NCBI RefSeq assembly: GCF_028476545.1
Contig: NW_026732303.1
Location: 98,489-162,488 of the forward strand
Direction: 5' to 3'
Length of the DNA stretch: 64,000 nucleotides
Source of the DNA: Physella acuta
Lineage: Eukaryota; Mollusca; Gastropoda; Physidae
This document shows positions 14,131-43,500 of the stretch, piece after piece. The position numbers and the translations under genes were made by a program. The notes beneath the pieces are model-generated. The model ran no database searches. It was not told where the DNA came from and saw only the letters and a list, made by a program, of their open reading frames with translations. Position 1 is the stretch's first letter, and each line of letters begins with the position of its first letter.

Positions 14131-14432
14131 TCTTCTTCGTTCTTAATTTTAAGGTTGAAGGGATCCCCTCCAACACAGTTAAGAATACGTGTCTACTGGT
14201 TATGCGCCATTGAGGCCAATGACTCCGATTTCGGCCTGATTTTCTCTTATGAATTGCTTCCATAGCTTTTGTAGAACAAACTACAAGGCAGCAGTTTTTT
14301 TTTTTTTTGAGTTGTCTCTCCTAGAAGAGTGGCTGTCCCCAGCTAACGAGTCTCATCTGCCCGAAAGTTCGAACTCGAGACTTTTAGGTTTAGAAGCCAT
14401 GAGCTTTACCGACTCAACCATGCCGACCCCTC
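14131..14432 (-). mobile_element. SINE A, near-complete
   Basis: On the minus strand it reads from a tRNA-like head (GAGGGGTCGGCATGGTTGAG with a box-B-like GAGTTCGAAC) through a body shared with 24359-24672 (AGCTGGGGACAGCCACTCTT, GGCAGATGAGACTC) to the tail AATTAAGAACGAAGAAGA. A (T)n/(A)n tract interrupts the body near 14300. Confidence 0.8.
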
Positions 14433-14508
14433 AGTATCAGGAGATCTATCCAGTAACGGTTAAAAATTCCATCTAGTTCCGTCTTATACCTGACTCTAGA
14501 CTCTAGAC

Positions 14509-14724
14509 CAGGGGTCTCCAAACTACGGCCCGCGGGCCGGATGCGGCCCGCGAGGTCATCTCATCCGGCCCTCGGAGATCTTTTAGCCCACGGAAAAAAA
14601 ATGTTTGTTGTATGTGGCTGAGGAAAAATGCCACCCCAATGAGATGCCTGGAAGAAACTCTGGCCCCCGAACTTATATTTGATAGTTAATGCGGCCCTCG
14701 GACTGAAAAGTTTGGAGACCCCTG
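14509..14724. mobile_element. hAT-type MITE, 216 bp, perfect target duplication
   Basis: The ends CAGGGGTCTCCAAACT and AGTTTGGAGACCCCTG are perfect inverted repeats. CTCTAGAC flanks both sides (14501-14508 and 14725-14732). The interior has the GCGGCCCGCG-rich subterminal sequence seen in hAT families. A scrap of G-run MITE end (GATGCCTGGAAGAAACTCTG) lies at about 14642-14662. Confidence 0.9.
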
Positions 14725-14732
14725 CTCTAGAC

Positions 14733-15601
14733 CAACAAAATAAAGACTTTCGAGTATACTATTCTACACGTTCAGACGCAGAGTCGCAGGTTTAGATGAA
14801 CTCTGATGAACACTACTTCACCTGTCACTCTCGGCACCAAGAAGCATAGCACCCGTTTTTTTCTGGTAACCAAGGTCCCAATAAGTATAACAATACATCT
14901 AGCGATCCAGTGGGTTTTTTGTGTGGTCTTATTAAAACTTATATTACTATTTTACAAAATTAAAAACTATCTCCTTTAACTAGAGTGTAAAAAAATGTAG
15001 CTTATATTCAGAAAGTAAAATAATAGTAAAACTTTGAGGGATATCCATAAATATTTCGTGTGAGAAAAAATATTCCTTCTTAAAATGGCGTGTGTAGGCT
15101 TGTGTAATTAACTTACATAAAATCACTGCCTAGAAAACGAGTAAAAAAACAATATGATGTAGCTGATCGATATTATTGATTGCCCCCTTGACTGATGACC
15201 CTTTGATTTATATTTTCTTCAATCCTCGCTGCGCGATTCACTTTGACTTGACGTCTTGACAAGTACCTGGCAACGTGCTCGCGATGCGCTATACACATGC
15301 ACTTTATTTGCCAGTTTGGAGTGGAGTAGCCCCAAGTGCCAAGCCTCACGTCACAGCGACCAACTGCGCCATTCTAGTACGGGCTAGATATTTGCCGAGG
15401 ACTAGAGCCTAGGAGAGAGAGAGCCAGGAGTCAAATATTTCGGTCACTTTTTGGTCTTCTCGTGTTAATGGTAAAAAACAAATCAAAGGCGGGCCTATAA
15501 TGGGGGAGGGGGGAATAATCGAAGACAAAGAATGAGACCACTTATTTTAATTCCTGTTATTTTAGATAGTTTACATCTATTTGTAAAAAAAAAATAATCT
15601 C
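14733..15601. other. intergenic DNA with a GC-richer block
   Basis: 15220-15480 is less AT-rich and free of recognised repeats. It could hold upstream regulatory sequence for the ABC-transporter gene, but nothing in it proves a promoter or first exon. Confidence 0.3.
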
Positions 15602-15669
15602 CTCGCACACTCACACACCCTCTCTCTTTTTCTCTCTCTCTCATACACACATACACACACACGCGCATG

Positions 15670-15702
<33 letters not shown>
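15602..15702. repeat. (CT)n then (AC)n microsatellite
   Basis: CTCTCT-rich followed by ACACAC-rich sequence with a short (GC) interruption. Confidence 0.9.
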
Positions 15703-15984
15703 GTGATCAAACGTGTGCTATGGCGTACTAAATGTAAACAGAGAACTATTTGTCTGCATCAGAAACTCAAAGATCACTGCAACAGTAGGCCCGATTAACT
15801 GCCTGTATCAAGCCTGGTGTTATATTTAAAAAAAAAATGCTTTTAAATGTTTAGTTTATCACCAGCTTAGTCTATGTTTAAAGCAATAAAAGAAAAAAAA
15901 AAGAAAAATATTAATGCTTTGGTTATACTGTCCACGAAGTTAAATATTATAGCCCCATATTTTAATGTATTTATTTTATAAACC

Positions 15985-16680
15985 AGTGGTGGGTAAATTT
16001 AATGGTAGTAAATTAAATTGTCCTGAGTTAGGGTTTAACACATGTGTTTAATGTTGTTTTTTTTACGTCGTCATTGGTCAGTGTCCATTAAAATTAACTC
16101 GGCTTAAATTTAATTGTTTTGATTTGCGTTAAATATATTAGTGTAGTGTTAGCATTTAGGTTTATGTTAGGTTCGTTTTCTGTACCCTTTGCGATCGGTT
16201 CAGTGCTATTGTTAGTGTATCTATGTTTTCGGTGGGGTTTTTAGCGCAATTGCCATACTGGACAATTGCGATTATTAACTCGTCAAGGATGGATGTGTGT
16301 CCGATGTGTGTCCGCAGCTTTAAGTCGTATCTCCTCCTCAACGAAGCAATATCGAGGACTAGTTCCAAAAGCAAATATGTTAAGCAAGTTCCGAGGATGA
16401 TTGTGGGCCAAAAAAATTCCCGGAATTCCTTCCTGGATTTCCCAGAAAAGCCAAAAAACCTCGGAAAAAATGCAGTTTTTGGCCCATATCTCGGCAACCA
16501 GACCACTTAGGGACTTGAAACATTTACCAATCGATTCCTTCGATAATTTAGAACAATATTGCCGAAGAAAGTTTTCAAAAATATTCTTTCGTTCGGTCAC
16601 AAAAAATTAATTAAGGAAATTGCGCTTAAATTGTCACTAGACTTTTTATTAACTTGTTTTGTTTGTTGAGAATAAAACTA
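15985..16680 (-). mobile_element. dispersed repeat D, copy 2 (hAT-like)
   Basis: This is the inverted relative of 2155-3009. The left end CAGTGGTGGGTAAATTTAA resembles the 1.2 kb element's terminus. From 16200 to 16680 it follows copy 1 in reverse, including GCGCAATTGCC, CTCCTCCTCAACGAAGC, GGCCCATATCTCGGCAACC and CACTAGACTTTTTATTAAC. The far end is not recognisable. Confidence 0.65.
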
Positions 16681-17517
16681 ATTAAAAATAATCTTCCACG
16701 ACATATAACTTTATAAAGAGCACCGTTTTCGAAGAACTGCGTTGTTTCTACTAATGTAACAAAACAATTTCGTATAGAAGATAAGAATCTGATAACCAGT
16801 CCATGCATGTACGCAAGTCGCCGCCTATGTATGATAGGAACAGCTGTAGCGATTTGTTGTGAAACTGAACTAGCTCCCAAACGTGGGTCGGTTTAAAATT
16901 GGCCCGTTGACACCTGACGATGCTAATCTGGTCACGTGATACTGGTCTGCAGGTTATTCTGGGATGATCAGCTCAGAGTTAGTCTGTCATAAAGGCATGT
17001 TACACACTCAGGCCGATTCATTAGAAATGAACATTTTAACTCTTAAAAAACGGACAATGTACTGACAAATTTTCTGCAAGTCTTTTTTTATATTCTGGAC
17101 TATGATGATTTTCCGTCGGTAAGATTTTATTTTTAATTTCCTTCTGACTAATAATAGACACGCTTAATAACTGACACGGTAGTCAAGAAACTAATTAGAT
17201 TAATGACTCAAAATAGAGAATAGCACAAAAAATGAGCGTTTTAAAATATTCAAATAATACAAGCATAAAAAACCTGTATAATAATAAACGCTAAAAATGA
17301 AAATACAACTTATCTATTTCTTTAATAAAAGCATTGGTAGCCAAATTGTGAAATTGTGTAGGAGATTTAATGAACGGCCAATGCTTTCAATAACTAAAGC
17401 AAATTAGTTTTATTAATCTTATTTTCATCGCATTTAAAACTTTATTATTATAACGATTTTTATACTTGTTTTGTGTTCCGCATTTTAGTAATTCGTTTTA
17501 AGTTAAGTTTACACATC
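16681..17517. other. intergenic DNA, no feature recognised
   Basis: AT-rich sequence without supportable exons or repeats. Confidence 0.5.
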
Positions 17518-17738
17518 CAGTGTTTCTTCCAGACTTTTTTTCTCCGGTGGGGGGGGGGGGGACCTGAAATTTTTTTTTTTGGGGGGGGGGGGGAGGGAAA
17601 GATAGACTTTCTTCGAGGGGGGGGACACTGTTAATAGTATATATTTTCTATATACATTTCATTTCGTTCGGGGGGGGGGGGGGGGGCGCCGACCCCCCCC
17701 CCCCCCCCCCCCCGAAGAGATGCCTGGAAGAAACTCTG
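17518..17738 (+). mobile_element. G-run MITE, full copy with target duplication
   Basis: The ends are CAGTGTTTCTTCCAGAC and GATGCCTGGAAGAAACTCTG. The flanks TACACATC (17510-17517) and TACACATT (17739-17746) match at 7 of 8. It carries five homopolymer G or C runs around the TATATTTTCTATATAC core. Confidence 0.85.
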
Positions 17739-17849
17739 TACACATTATACGACTAAAACATTTAATAACCGATCAGTAGCTTGCAATCTCTAAAAGACAA
17801 GTTAGTATCCTCCCCTTTGTAGTCAGTGTTCGACGCTCATGCAGATATT

Positions 17850-18010
17850 TAATCATTTAATTACTGAAATTAATAATCTTTTAATTACATTTTAAAGACG
17901 AATCTAATAAATAGTTAAGACAAAATTAGATATTATTGCGCTGTATTCGGAGACGAACATATCTGGAAAGTTGGAACGAAATCGTTACATTAGAAGTGGG
18001 CCAAACTTAA
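17850..18010 (+). repeat. dispersed repeat R, copy 1
   Basis: It shares TTAGATATTATTGCGCTGT, ACATATCTGGAAAGTT and TACATTAGAAGTGG-type landmarks with 51520-51680. Class unknown. Confidence 0.55.
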
Positions 18011-19038
18011 ATTGCATGATTTGTTACAAAACAACAAGCAAACAGCAAGCAAACAAACCAAAAAGCAGTGTGAACTTAATACAAGCTTGTGAATGGTAGA
18101 CCACAGCTTTTCCCCATTAAAAATAAAAGGCAACGACAAATTTTATCGTTGCAGTAGCTATAACGACGTAAGTTATGATCAACATGCATCACATTTTCGG
18201 ACAATATCTGTTATTGTAAGAGATTCTGAAGTGTGTTAGCGGGTGGGTCGTCCATAAGGACATTAGGGTGGAGGGATAGTCGTTTGAAAATTAGTTAATA
18301 CGGTTAAGGTTTTTTTTTTCAGAGCACATCATTATAATTGTATAGGATGCATCGTGAGATTTGTGTGGCGAACAAATGATTTGATGATGTCGCGCGTTTT
18401 TAACTTGTCAATAACCAAGGCTATATTGGTGATACATTTGATGTGTGGATATCAACCCAGTCTCAACTACCACCCCTCCATTCAGTCAACATGATTCCAT
18501 AAAAGTCGACATTTGTTGTATTCCCCCCCCCCCCTCTCGACCATATGAATTCATAACTAGATGACCCATATTGTATTATACGGGTTAGGGAATATACAGA
18601 ATCTATAGATTCAAGACTTTTCTTTGATCTTCTGTATTCTAATTTCTTTTAATATTCAGAATGGTTGCATGAATAAGCTGCACAGCAGGCGTACCCATCC
18701 TAATACACATTAACGGCTCTACAATAACTTTTCTAATGACGTACCATTTCGGTCATTTATTGACAATAACAATTCATTAAGTGCCTAATTGTGTCGGGTC
18801 TAAATGGGCTACTATTGTTGATTGATTTGTGCACGATTCATTGGGTTAGACGTCCCATTCGTTTGTGTATGACACTTTATGTTTCACTATTTAAAATTTG
18901 TTAATATAACATTTTGGCATTAATATCTCAATTAGTTATTGCGTAAAACATCAACATCAGTCTTAAATTGTAATATTGAAGGGGATTTTCCACAAAGTTC
19001 AATTACGTATTATGTGTCGACGTGTTATGCGGCATATG
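18011..19038. other. intergenic DNA, no feature recognised
   Basis: AT-rich, with a C run near 18523. No supportable exon. Confidence 0.5.
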
Positions 19039-19200
19039 CAGTTTCTTCCAGGTCGAAAAAAGTCTACCCCCCTTCCCTCGAACGAAATGGAATTTATATA
19101 GAAAATATATACTTTTTACGGTGTCTCCCCCCCCCCCCCCCGAAAATTTTAAGTGCCACCCCGGAGGGGGGGGGGGGGAGAAAGACTGGAAGAAACACTT
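19039..19200 (-). mobile_element. G-run MITE, perfect 8-bp target duplication
   Basis: It is flanked by GGCATATG on both sides (19031-19038 and 19201-19208). The left end is CAGTTTCTTCCAGG and the right end ACTGGAAGAAACACTT. The internal order is that of the family in minus orientation. Confidence 0.9.
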
Positions 19201-19287
19201 GGCATATGGTCTGTTAGCTCTGACTTCAGCCTGCTTTTTTCCCCTGCTGTCTTTACTTCCATACCCTTTGTCTAACCAAGATCAAAC

Positions 19288-19462
19288 TACAGGGGGGGGG
19301 GGTCCAATTTTTTACCGTGGACAAACTTTCGATTTGCACCCCCCCCCCCCCCTCAAACTTTCGATTTGCACCCCCCCCCCCCTCAAACTTTCGATACTTT
19401 TTATATATATACCGAGGGGTCTATGGGGGGGGGGGTATGACCCCCCTGCCTACGCCACTGTA
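19288..19462 (-). mobile_element. G/C-run MITE of the GTGGCGTAG type
   Basis: The right end GCCTACGCCACTG is the inverted form of the CAGTGGCGTAG terminus seen at 62979. The interior carries CAAACTTTCGATTTGCACCC three times, separated by C runs, as at 60670-60770 and 63060-63115. No matching flanking octamer was found. Confidence 0.6.
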
Positions 19463-19577
19463 CAGCAGTCGCCGAGCTATGGTTGTATACAGTGACGTCA
19501 TTTGGTCGCGATCAACCTTGGAAGGTAACTCAAGATGTCACTTTCCCCACAACAATTTTGGATTTTTTATTTATTTT

Positions 19578-19850
19578 TTTTAAACCCACTGCTTAGGCCT
19601 ATTATTTTAACAGGATTGAATAGTGTTTGTAAATTTTTTTTTTTTACACCCAATGCTTATTATTTTAACAGCATTAAATATTGTTCGTAAATGTTTTTAA
19701 AATATTGTTTGTACATTTTTTTTTACACACACTGCTTATTATTTCAATAGGATAAAATATTGTTAGTAAATTTTTTTTTAAATCAAATGCTTATTGTTTT
19801 AACTGGATAAAATATTGTTTGCTAATTTTGGATTTTTTTTTCTAAGAGTG
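19578..19850. repeat. T-rich tandem repeat, about 4 copies
   Basis: Units of roughly 65-75 bp combine a poly-T block, an AATGCTTATTATTTTAAC segment and ATAAAATATTGTTNGTAAA. They lie just upstream of the first visible transporter exon. Confidence 0.7.
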
Positions 19851-20123
19851 TATCCCATCAATTCCCCAGCCCATCCCTCTACATTATGACGATGTTTTTT
19901 TTTTTCGACAGCATTTTAAAATGTCTAGCTACAGTCAAAGCGTAAACATTTTGGATTTTAAAAATTAATGATTTTAGGCCTACAGAAACAATTAATTCTA
20001 CTTTCATCCATAAAAATATGCTTATTACATAAATTTAAATGGACTTCTTCTGACGAGGAGCTAAGTCAAAGTTCATGGTACTGGTTAAAAATTGAGAATC
20101 TAAAACGATTTTTTTCCATACAG

Positions 20124-37175
<17,052 letters not shown>

Positions 37176-38040
37176 CTTCAATGACATACAGCTTTATCTG
37201 TAACAAAAATAAAACTGCACAATTGTAAGACTATATATAAAAGCTTATGTATTTTGGTGATGTAATATTTTGCTTGTGTTTGCTTCTAACCTACATTTTC
37301 TAACAGGTAGTAGCATTCAACAACAAATATAATTCTATATGTAAAATAATTAATGTAATATATAACCTTTATCAATGCATAAAAATTGTTTTGCATTTTG
37401 TTTAAACAATGATTATTTAGCAACTGGAGTGCTGTTTTTAATTTGATCTGCTAATTTTATCTTGCGCTGTTGAAAATATTGATATAAGACTTGTTGAAAG
37501 AAAGCTACCATTCTGATATATTTTTGGCAGCATTAACTAAATATTTTATTACATGATATATAATATTTTTTCCAAAGTGCACATTAAGTAGCTCATGAAA
37601 ACTTTAAAAAGTCACATTTTAGATACTTTTTGTTACATGCAGTGTTTTCTACATGAATATTTGCTTACTTTATATATAGTTTATATCTAAACTAAATTTC
37701 ATTTATTTACTGTTATGTTACAGCTAAAGTATAAACTACAATTGTAATTTGCTTTTAGTTATGTTTTTGAACACTTTTAATGTAAGCATTTAAAATTTAA
37801 ATGCTGCAACATTTATTTTTTACTAAAAGATTTGAATTATAAGAAAACAAATTTACAACTTCTTAAATTCCCCAATGGTACTATTAAACAGCTCTGTTTA
37901 TTTTAAATGTGTATTTTGATCTTGTAAAAAAAATGTTAAATACCAAAGAGATTTATGTTATTGAATTGTTTACTTCAGTATATTTATATTGTCCTCAGAT
38001 TTCATATCCTATAACTAATGGCTTTATCTCAAATAAAATT
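37176..38040 (+). other. 3' UTR and poly(A) signals of the transporter gene
   Basis: After the TAA at 37173-37175 there is an early AATAAA at 37208-37213 and another at 38032-38037. Either could set the transcript end; which is used cannot be decided without transcript data. Confidence 0.5.
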
Positions 38041-40521
38041 GTCTTAATTTTCATTTAAATAAGATATAGCAACAACAGTTGTGGAATATATATTAAAATG
38101 TCTAATACAAATAAAAATGTTAATATATGCAAACCAATCTGTTGTTTTATTTCATGAAGAGTTAATGTTAGCTGATTACATTATTGATCAAAATAATTAC
38201 TCTAATTATCACTTTTATTGCTGGACTTGAAATTTTGACCCTGTAAATTTTGTACATGTGCTTTATGTATGCAAAGTTATATTAAAATATTTGCAACTTG
38301 AAAGGGTGAATTTTTGTTTGACCCTTAAATTAGTCAATTGTTTAGTTTGACAACCAAGATATATATATATATATATTTATATATGTATACGTGGCGACCA
38401 GAAAAATGCAAAGAATCTCCACATGTAAACTGTAGCATTATAAAACATCTTACCTTGAAATATGACGGGATGATATAAGTTTGTATTTGAGTAGGGAATC
38501 GTAAAAAATATATATGAATACATATATATATACGTATGTATAAATAAACAAAGACAAATAAAATACAAAACTAACTTTGATATAAACATTGTTTATTCTT
38601 TTGTGGAGGTATATAACATATTGCACTATAAGTTTCTTAAACTTCTGAATGAAATTATTATAACTTAACACCTTTTTAAAAAAAGCGACAAACATGACAA
38701 ACCTAAATGTTCAGTTATTTCAAGTTATTCTAATGAAAATTAAGCATGAATATAAAATGTACTATGCTGTATTCAGATAAGAATCTAATTTAGATTTACT
38801 ACAGATGCCTAGATCTTCAAACATAGAAGTTCCAAAGTATGTCACATTTACTCATAGCAACCATAGAAAACAACTAAGACACATATGCCCTAATAATTGT
38901 CAGTTTTTTTTGTACAGCAAGCTGGAAAGCTTTTGTTATTTTTTATAGTGCAAAAAATATCACAAATCAAAGGGGAATAACTTAGATTAGACATTATACA
39001 AAATATTAAAGAATTCTAATTAACTTACATTTGGCGTGTAATGAAGACTACATTTTTCTACCAGCCACAACAAGTATAAACTAAACAAACCTACCTTTCA
39101 AAAAATACTATTAAAAAAAATTATTATACACCTTCAATTTTGCGCAGTGATTTTAGAATTAAAGTTTGTTAATACTTTCAATGCTTTAAAAAATATTTTA
39201 TTTATATACTTTGTCACAACAGTTTCACAAACTAAGATACAAAAATAAGAGTATAAAATGTACTAAGTACCGGCCCTCATATTCCCATCAAGAGAAAAAT
39301 TAAAATGCATCAATATGAGGTAGAAAATGCAACAACTATCTGTGCAACATTTGTTATGCATTGAATATTTACATGACTAGAAATAAATATTATGTCATGG
39401 GAAGTTAAGAAACATAAAAGATAATGATAAAAAATAAACAGCTTACTTAAAGATTGATGATACCATATATCATGATAATAACAAACACAATTAAATATAA
39501 CATACAGCATGACATATTTAAATAATAACATACACAGTAAACAATTACAAATATAAATACAAATATACATCTTCATAAACGATATAAATAATGAATATTA
39601 TAATGTTAAAGGCACATATGGTTTGTAGATGAGAAATAACTGTACAAATGACATTTTCTGAACACTTGAAGCACAACGAAATTTAAATCATATTCATAAA
39701 ACTTGAATTTTGAAACAATTTTAAAATAAGTTTCAAATATAGATAACATTTTTTTTTTAAAAGCATTCCACAGGAGCAAAAGAATGTGACAATATTAACA
39801 AATCACTCGGCTTTGCTTAACATCAATTTTATAAAATTTATTTCTGTTTATTACTAATTAAATAGCTAGAAAGAAAAGCTTCAGAATAAGTTTTTTTAAG
39901 TTAAAAGTCAGTAATTAATAAAAATGTTTTCTTTACCAAAGTTCAAGAAAATATTAGTGAAGTTTACTTTAAATAATATATGATGCTAGGTCCTAAAAGA
40001 TTTATTTTCAAGCTAATTTTCAAATTAAATGCTTCAAGTAAACCATGTAGTTTCAACAGCAAAAACACTGGAAGACAAGAATTGGATAATATTACCTAAC
40101 CTAATTGTTTCAATATTTTTTTTCTACAGTTTTAAAAAATTTACAACCTTATCAAGTATGTTCTTTTAAAACATCAGAATATACAATGATAAAAGTCAAT
40201 AATAAGTTAAATAAGAGACAGAAATTTAACCTTTTATAAATCACAGTTTAAAACATTGCAATTTTTTTTTTTTTTTTTTACAAAACTCAAGAATTTAAAT
40301 TAATTTTTTTGTTATACAAGGAAGCAATAATTTAATAAGTTTTTTATATTCTTGATTTGTTCCTTTTTTATCAAACATAGATTTGTGATTTTGTTTTCCC
40401 TTAGGAAGGAATTTCATTCAGCTAAATTTAAAGATGGAATGTCTGCTCATATTGTTAGCAGTATTCAAATGTAGATTAAAATACAGTAGATTAGAAAATG
40501 AGAGACATAAACCTTACAGCC
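38041..40521 (-). other. region between convergent genes; INTU 3' UTR probably within
   Basis: AT-rich with no coding signal. Several TTTATT motifs (AATAAA on the minus strand) lie below the INTU stop at 40522, for example near 40003 and 39840. A short (AT)n run lies near 38360. Confidence 0.45.
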
Positions 40522-43500
40522 CTAACTCATTCTAAACGCAAGCTCTATAACACTCTGAGAGGCTGATGCATAGAAGCACACAAATGTTTCTTTTAATGTT
40601 GGTCTTTTCAATCTGCGCCTGTGAAATAGTTAATCTATTATTAGGAATTACAGACATTTTTTATTATTACAAGTTACATGGCATATTCTTTAACAATATA
40701 CTGTTTGAACATGAAACTGGCCAAGGAAAATAATATTTATTTTCTAATAATGATATTTTTAAAAAGGAACATAATAAAATATTTATGTCCACTTTAAAAT
40801 TAAAATGAAAAGCAATTTACAGGACAAAGAACATAGTTTACTAAGCTGAGTTCTAAATAAAAAATAACATACCTTCACTGCTTATTTAATTTTTAAAAAT
40901 CATTTAAAATGCTAAAATAAATTATTAATATCATCAATGTAACTACTTTTTTTTTTCAATATCAGCTTTCGCTAGTATCTTTTGAATTTTTCCAGCGAGA
41001 CTTTAACTATTTAGTATTTATGAGGAAATGAAAGTTCAGGTGCATTACGGTGATGAGGACTGAACATAATCTCAGATACATTGAACAGTAAAGGGTTAAA
41101 AATGATCAAATGAATATGGTACACATGATATAAATAAACATTAGGAGTTACTCACCCTACTACCCAGTATTCTAATGGTTGTCTGCTCTTGAGTCCGTTT
41201 TCCTTACAGTGGGGGTTAAAAGTGAGTAGAATCCCATGCTCCTGAGCTCCCCTTAGGTGAGGTTCCAACTGCATTGTGTCATAGCTTTCTTCATCATCGC
41301 TGTCACATGACATATGTTTCTGTGAAATATAACACACTTAATTAATTACTGTATAACAATCATGGGACAGAATGGCATAGTGAGTCTAAAGGTCGAATCC
41401 GGGTTCAAACAGCTTTGATGGTTACCTAAGTCATGTTAGGGAAAGTAAAGGTGGCTGGGCATAGTGCTGACCACACTATCCTTTCATATGCCGAGTTCAC
41501 AGAAACCGGTGAACTCTACTTCTTGCCCCATAGACCACCAGGTTTGGAAGTGGAACTTAAATTTACTTTTCTTATAACAATCATTAAACAGGATTAATTT
41601 TAACAACTTAAATTATAGAAAATTGATCATAGTCATTAACCTTAAGTTTATTTGCTTTTAGAAATTGTAAAAGTTATGCATTCCAAATTTTAAAAACATG
41701 AAACTAATAACTATATAAAAAAGCAGCTACTTACAGATTTATCTCCCATGTCCATAAAGAAATCATGAACCTGTCGACATGCCAAGTAGAAGTTTTGAAT
41801 AATCTGGCTGTGAAAAATGCCAGGGGTATCAAATTCAGACCCTGAGACAAATGTCCCTTCTAAGCCATCAAGATAACAGTACTGGTAAATTGTTGGGTTG
41901 CGACAACTAGAAATTCTGAAAAATAACAACACATTCTTTTATGGAAATCCAACACAAATACAAGGCAGCAAGAATGATTTTTAAAAAAAATTAAAATATA
42001 CTTTTGATGACACAACTAGAGAGGGTTTTAGTAAGAACATTACTTTGTAGCATCGCAACAAGTAAACCAAGGGAAAAACAGAATGATTTAAAACAACACA
42101 TGGTTTGTATGAAAGGAAATGCAGGGTGGCAAGAATAATTTCAAAAAATTAAAATTTCAATTTAATAACAATACTAGGAATTCTGAAAAGAGCTTTACTT
42201 TGTAGCATTGTAACATGTAAACAAAAAACAGGTTGATTTAAGAAAACACATGAATTATATGAAAGGCAATGAAGCTGAGGCTACCTGGAGACCATAGGCA
42301 TGTTGGAGAGAGAATTAGGAACACTGTTGTTGGATGCTCTGGTGTGTATAGGACTTGTCAAAGGATATGCTTTACCGGCAGTGGAACTCTGTAGACAAAC
42401 AAGAACAATGGAATCAAGAAAATTAAATCATCTTCATGATTACTGCACTGGTATACAAACTACAGGGGATGGAGTGGTTTACGGTAGAGCGTCAGACTGC
42501 TAACCCGAAAGTCTCAAGTTCAAATCTGGGTTCAATTCAGTAGAATGTGCCTGAGTCCACCTAACTCTGATTGGTATCTGACTCACATTAGGGAAAGCAA
42601 AGGCGCCTCGGTGTCAAGCTGACTGCACTATCCCTTCATTTTTGAAATGGTAAAAATTTCAAGAAACATGGACTCTACTTCATCTAACCCCAGAATGGCT
42701 CGGTCTAAAGAGGAATCTTTACTTTTATACAAACAACAAATCCTAAACTAACTCCTGCATGACAGATAAAATATTCAGTTGCTAAAAAGTATTCAATAAA
42801 ATGGTAATGTTTCAAACTTTTGCAGGTCATATCTGATCTGAGCTATGTTTTTACCAGTACCGCTTAGTTAACTCCTGATTCTGCCATCTATCTAAAACAA
42901 CCATAATGCTGATCCTACCCCTAACCCTGGATTTAATCCTTTTCTTAGCCCTAGTTCTAAAATAAATACTAAGGAAAAGCATTTCAATAAGATACTGCAC
43001 TGTCTTTTCAGCCTGCTTACAAGAACCATAAAACGTACATACCTTGAAAGAAGAATCAGGGGTTTTAAAACTGTTGATAAGTGAAGGATTATCCACATGT
43101 GATCTCCAATCAGAATGCATAGACAGCATAAAAGAACTGCTTGGGCTTCTCTGCTTCTGATTATCAATAAAAAGTTGCGCTGTCTTCTCACCATTAGTGT
43201 GAACATAGGTGGCGCAGTAGTCAGACTTGGTGAAGTCAGATTGTGACTCCTTACTCACTCTGAGTAGATAAATGTGAAAACAAAAATTAGAATCAGGAGT
43301 TCAACAAAACAAAAGTAATTTGTTAAATTGTATTAATTAACAAATCATATCTAAATAATCTAACTAAAACAGATTTGCCTAATTAAGTAAATAATAAGCT
43401 GATTACTTAATTAAAATTACCTAGCTATGAACAAGACTTGCATAGTTAGGTAAGTAATAAACTGATAATTTTATTTCAATTATCTGGCAATGAACTCATT

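Noticed and set aside
16162-16610. Open frames on both strands, with a similar frame near 2290-2615
   Set aside because: They coincide with dispersed repeat D; similarity reflects the repeat, and both strands are open.
15220-20123. Search for the first exon of the ABC transporter
   Set aside because: No ATG exon ending in the required phase with an MRP4-like N-terminus could be recognised, so none is annotated.
42462-42530. tRNA-like box A and box B sequence considered as a tRNA gene (also at 24359, 26348 and 56000)
   Set aside because: No cloverleaf closes, and each sits at the head of a repeated SINE body.
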